From: Gemmatimonadota bacterium | Lineage (GTDB): Bacteria > Gemmatimonadota > Gemmatimonadetes > JACCXV01 | Length of the DNA stretch: 7,287 nt | Direction: 5' to 3' | Assembly: GCA_013696835.1 (NCBI GenBank) | Contig: JACCXV010000128.1 | Span: 1-7,287, forward strand | Shown: positions 7,076 to 7,287 of the stretch, piece by piece | Numbering within the stretch: the first letter of the stretch is position 1 | Layout of the letters: every line of letters begins with the position of its first letter | Made by a program: the position numbers and the translations under genes | Notes under the pieces: model-generated | The model's input: the letters and a program-made list of their open reading frames with translations, nothing else | The model's database searches: none | What the model was told of the DNA's origin: nothing

Positions 7076-7100
7076 CGGGGGTTCGCTCGCGTCAGGCTCC
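7067..7100. terminator. Candidate bidirectional terminator hairpin spanning both convergent stop codons
   Basis: The sequence folds symmetrically. GGAG (7067-7070) pairs with CTCC (7097-7100), CTGACG (7072-7077) with CGTCAG (7090-7095), and GGG (7079-7081) with CTC (7086-7088, one G-T wobble), around a TTCG loop (7082-7085). Only two mismatches interrupt it (7071/7096 and 7078/7089). The central 6-bp arm contains the TGA of the permease (7073-7075) and of the minus-strand aminotransferase (7092-7094). No T-run follows on either strand, so termination may rest on the stem alone, on Rho, or on 3' end protection. The fold is visible; function is inferred from its place between converging genes. 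Confidence 0.6.
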
Positions 7101-7287
7101 CAGGGCCCGCTCCAGGCGAGCTCGCAACTGCGCCAGTCGCGTGACGGGCTCCCTGCTGAAGACGAGCCGCACGAAGCGGTCGGCGCTCTCCGATCCCCAA
7201 TCCCGCATGGGGGTCGCCGCCACCCTGCCGCGTTCGAGCAGCAGGCGCGAGGCGGTGCGCGAGTCGAACCCCATCGCTCCCACGTTC
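7092..7287 (-). CDS. PLP-dependent aminotransferase, class I/II fold (C-terminal fragment; 5' end beyond window)
   Basis: Only the last 64 residues are present; the frame stays open to the window edge, so the gene continues outside. The GTG at 7281-7283 and the ATG at 7272-7274 are internal codons, not starts. The fragment has the ending of fold-type I aminotransferases: a helix (SRLLLERGRVAATPM), the strand-turn VAATPMRDWG, then DRFVRLVFS, whose Arg matches the alpha-carboxylate-binding Arg (Arg386 of aspartate aminotransferase), and a final amphipathic helix (REPVTRLAQLRARLERAL). It would transfer amino groups from an amino acid to a 2-oxo acid in the cytoplasm; the substrate cannot be told from this part. 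It is convergent with the pump operon, with 16 nt between the two stop codons, and is probably unrelated to efflux. The family call rests on motif recognition of a short piece. Confidence 0.75.
   Translation of the reverse strand, partial: NVGAMGFDSRTASRLLLERGRVAATPMRDWGSESADRFVRLVFSREPVTRLAQLRARLERALGA

Noticed and set aside
7272..7283. GTG (7281-7283) or ATG (7272-7274) as the start of a short complete minus-strand gene
   Set aside because: The sequence matches the C-terminal end of an aminotransferase and the frame is open through the window edge, so these are internal codons of a gene that continues outside.

Overview
The window is GC-rich throughout (close to 70% by eye) and almost fully coding. 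It carries one tightly packed, plus-strand multidrug-efflux operon of the RND type and the tail of an unrelated minus-strand gene. The order is: TetR-family regulator (5-676), TolC-type outer-membrane channel (667-2016), a small predicted outer-membrane beta-barrel of unknown role (2013-2768), RND membrane-fusion lipoprotein (2841-3974), and RND inner-membrane permease (3971-7075). The C-terminal end of a PLP-dependent aminotransferase (7092-7287) converges on them from the minus strand. All six genes stop at TGA.

Three of the four junctions inside the operon are overlaps: 10 nt between regulator and channel, then ATGA 4-nt overlaps between channel and barrel and between adaptor and permease. 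This implies translational coupling and one transcript. The only real gap is 72 nt (2769-2840), between the barrel and the adaptor gene. It holds a strong GC-rich hairpin or dyad (2774-2798), a 10-bp tandem repeat (2811-2830) and a clear ribosome binding site (2830-2837). It splits the operon into a regulator/outer-membrane half and an adaptor/pump half. No promoter for the operon is visible, because the window begins 4 bases before the regulator's start codon.

In function, the permease (HAE1-like, with the Asp-Asp/Lys proton-relay residues), the lipid-anchored periplasmic adaptor and the TolC-like channel should form a complete proton-driven tripartite pump, under an autoregulated TetR-type repressor. 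The barrel between channel and adaptor genes is the unexplained part and may be an accessory outer-membrane component.

The organism is a Gram-negative (diderm) bacterium of high GC. The regulator-channel-adaptor-permease order differs from the adaptor-permease-channel order of classical proteobacterial pumps. Both exported outer-membrane proteins have a predicted A|QQ signal cleavage site. From general memory these traits fit Gemmatimonadota or a similar phylum, but that placement is inference only. Apart from the 72-nt gap and the regulatory junctions noted, no non-coding stretch reaches 300 bases. No RNA genes, mobile elements or CRISPR arrays were seen.
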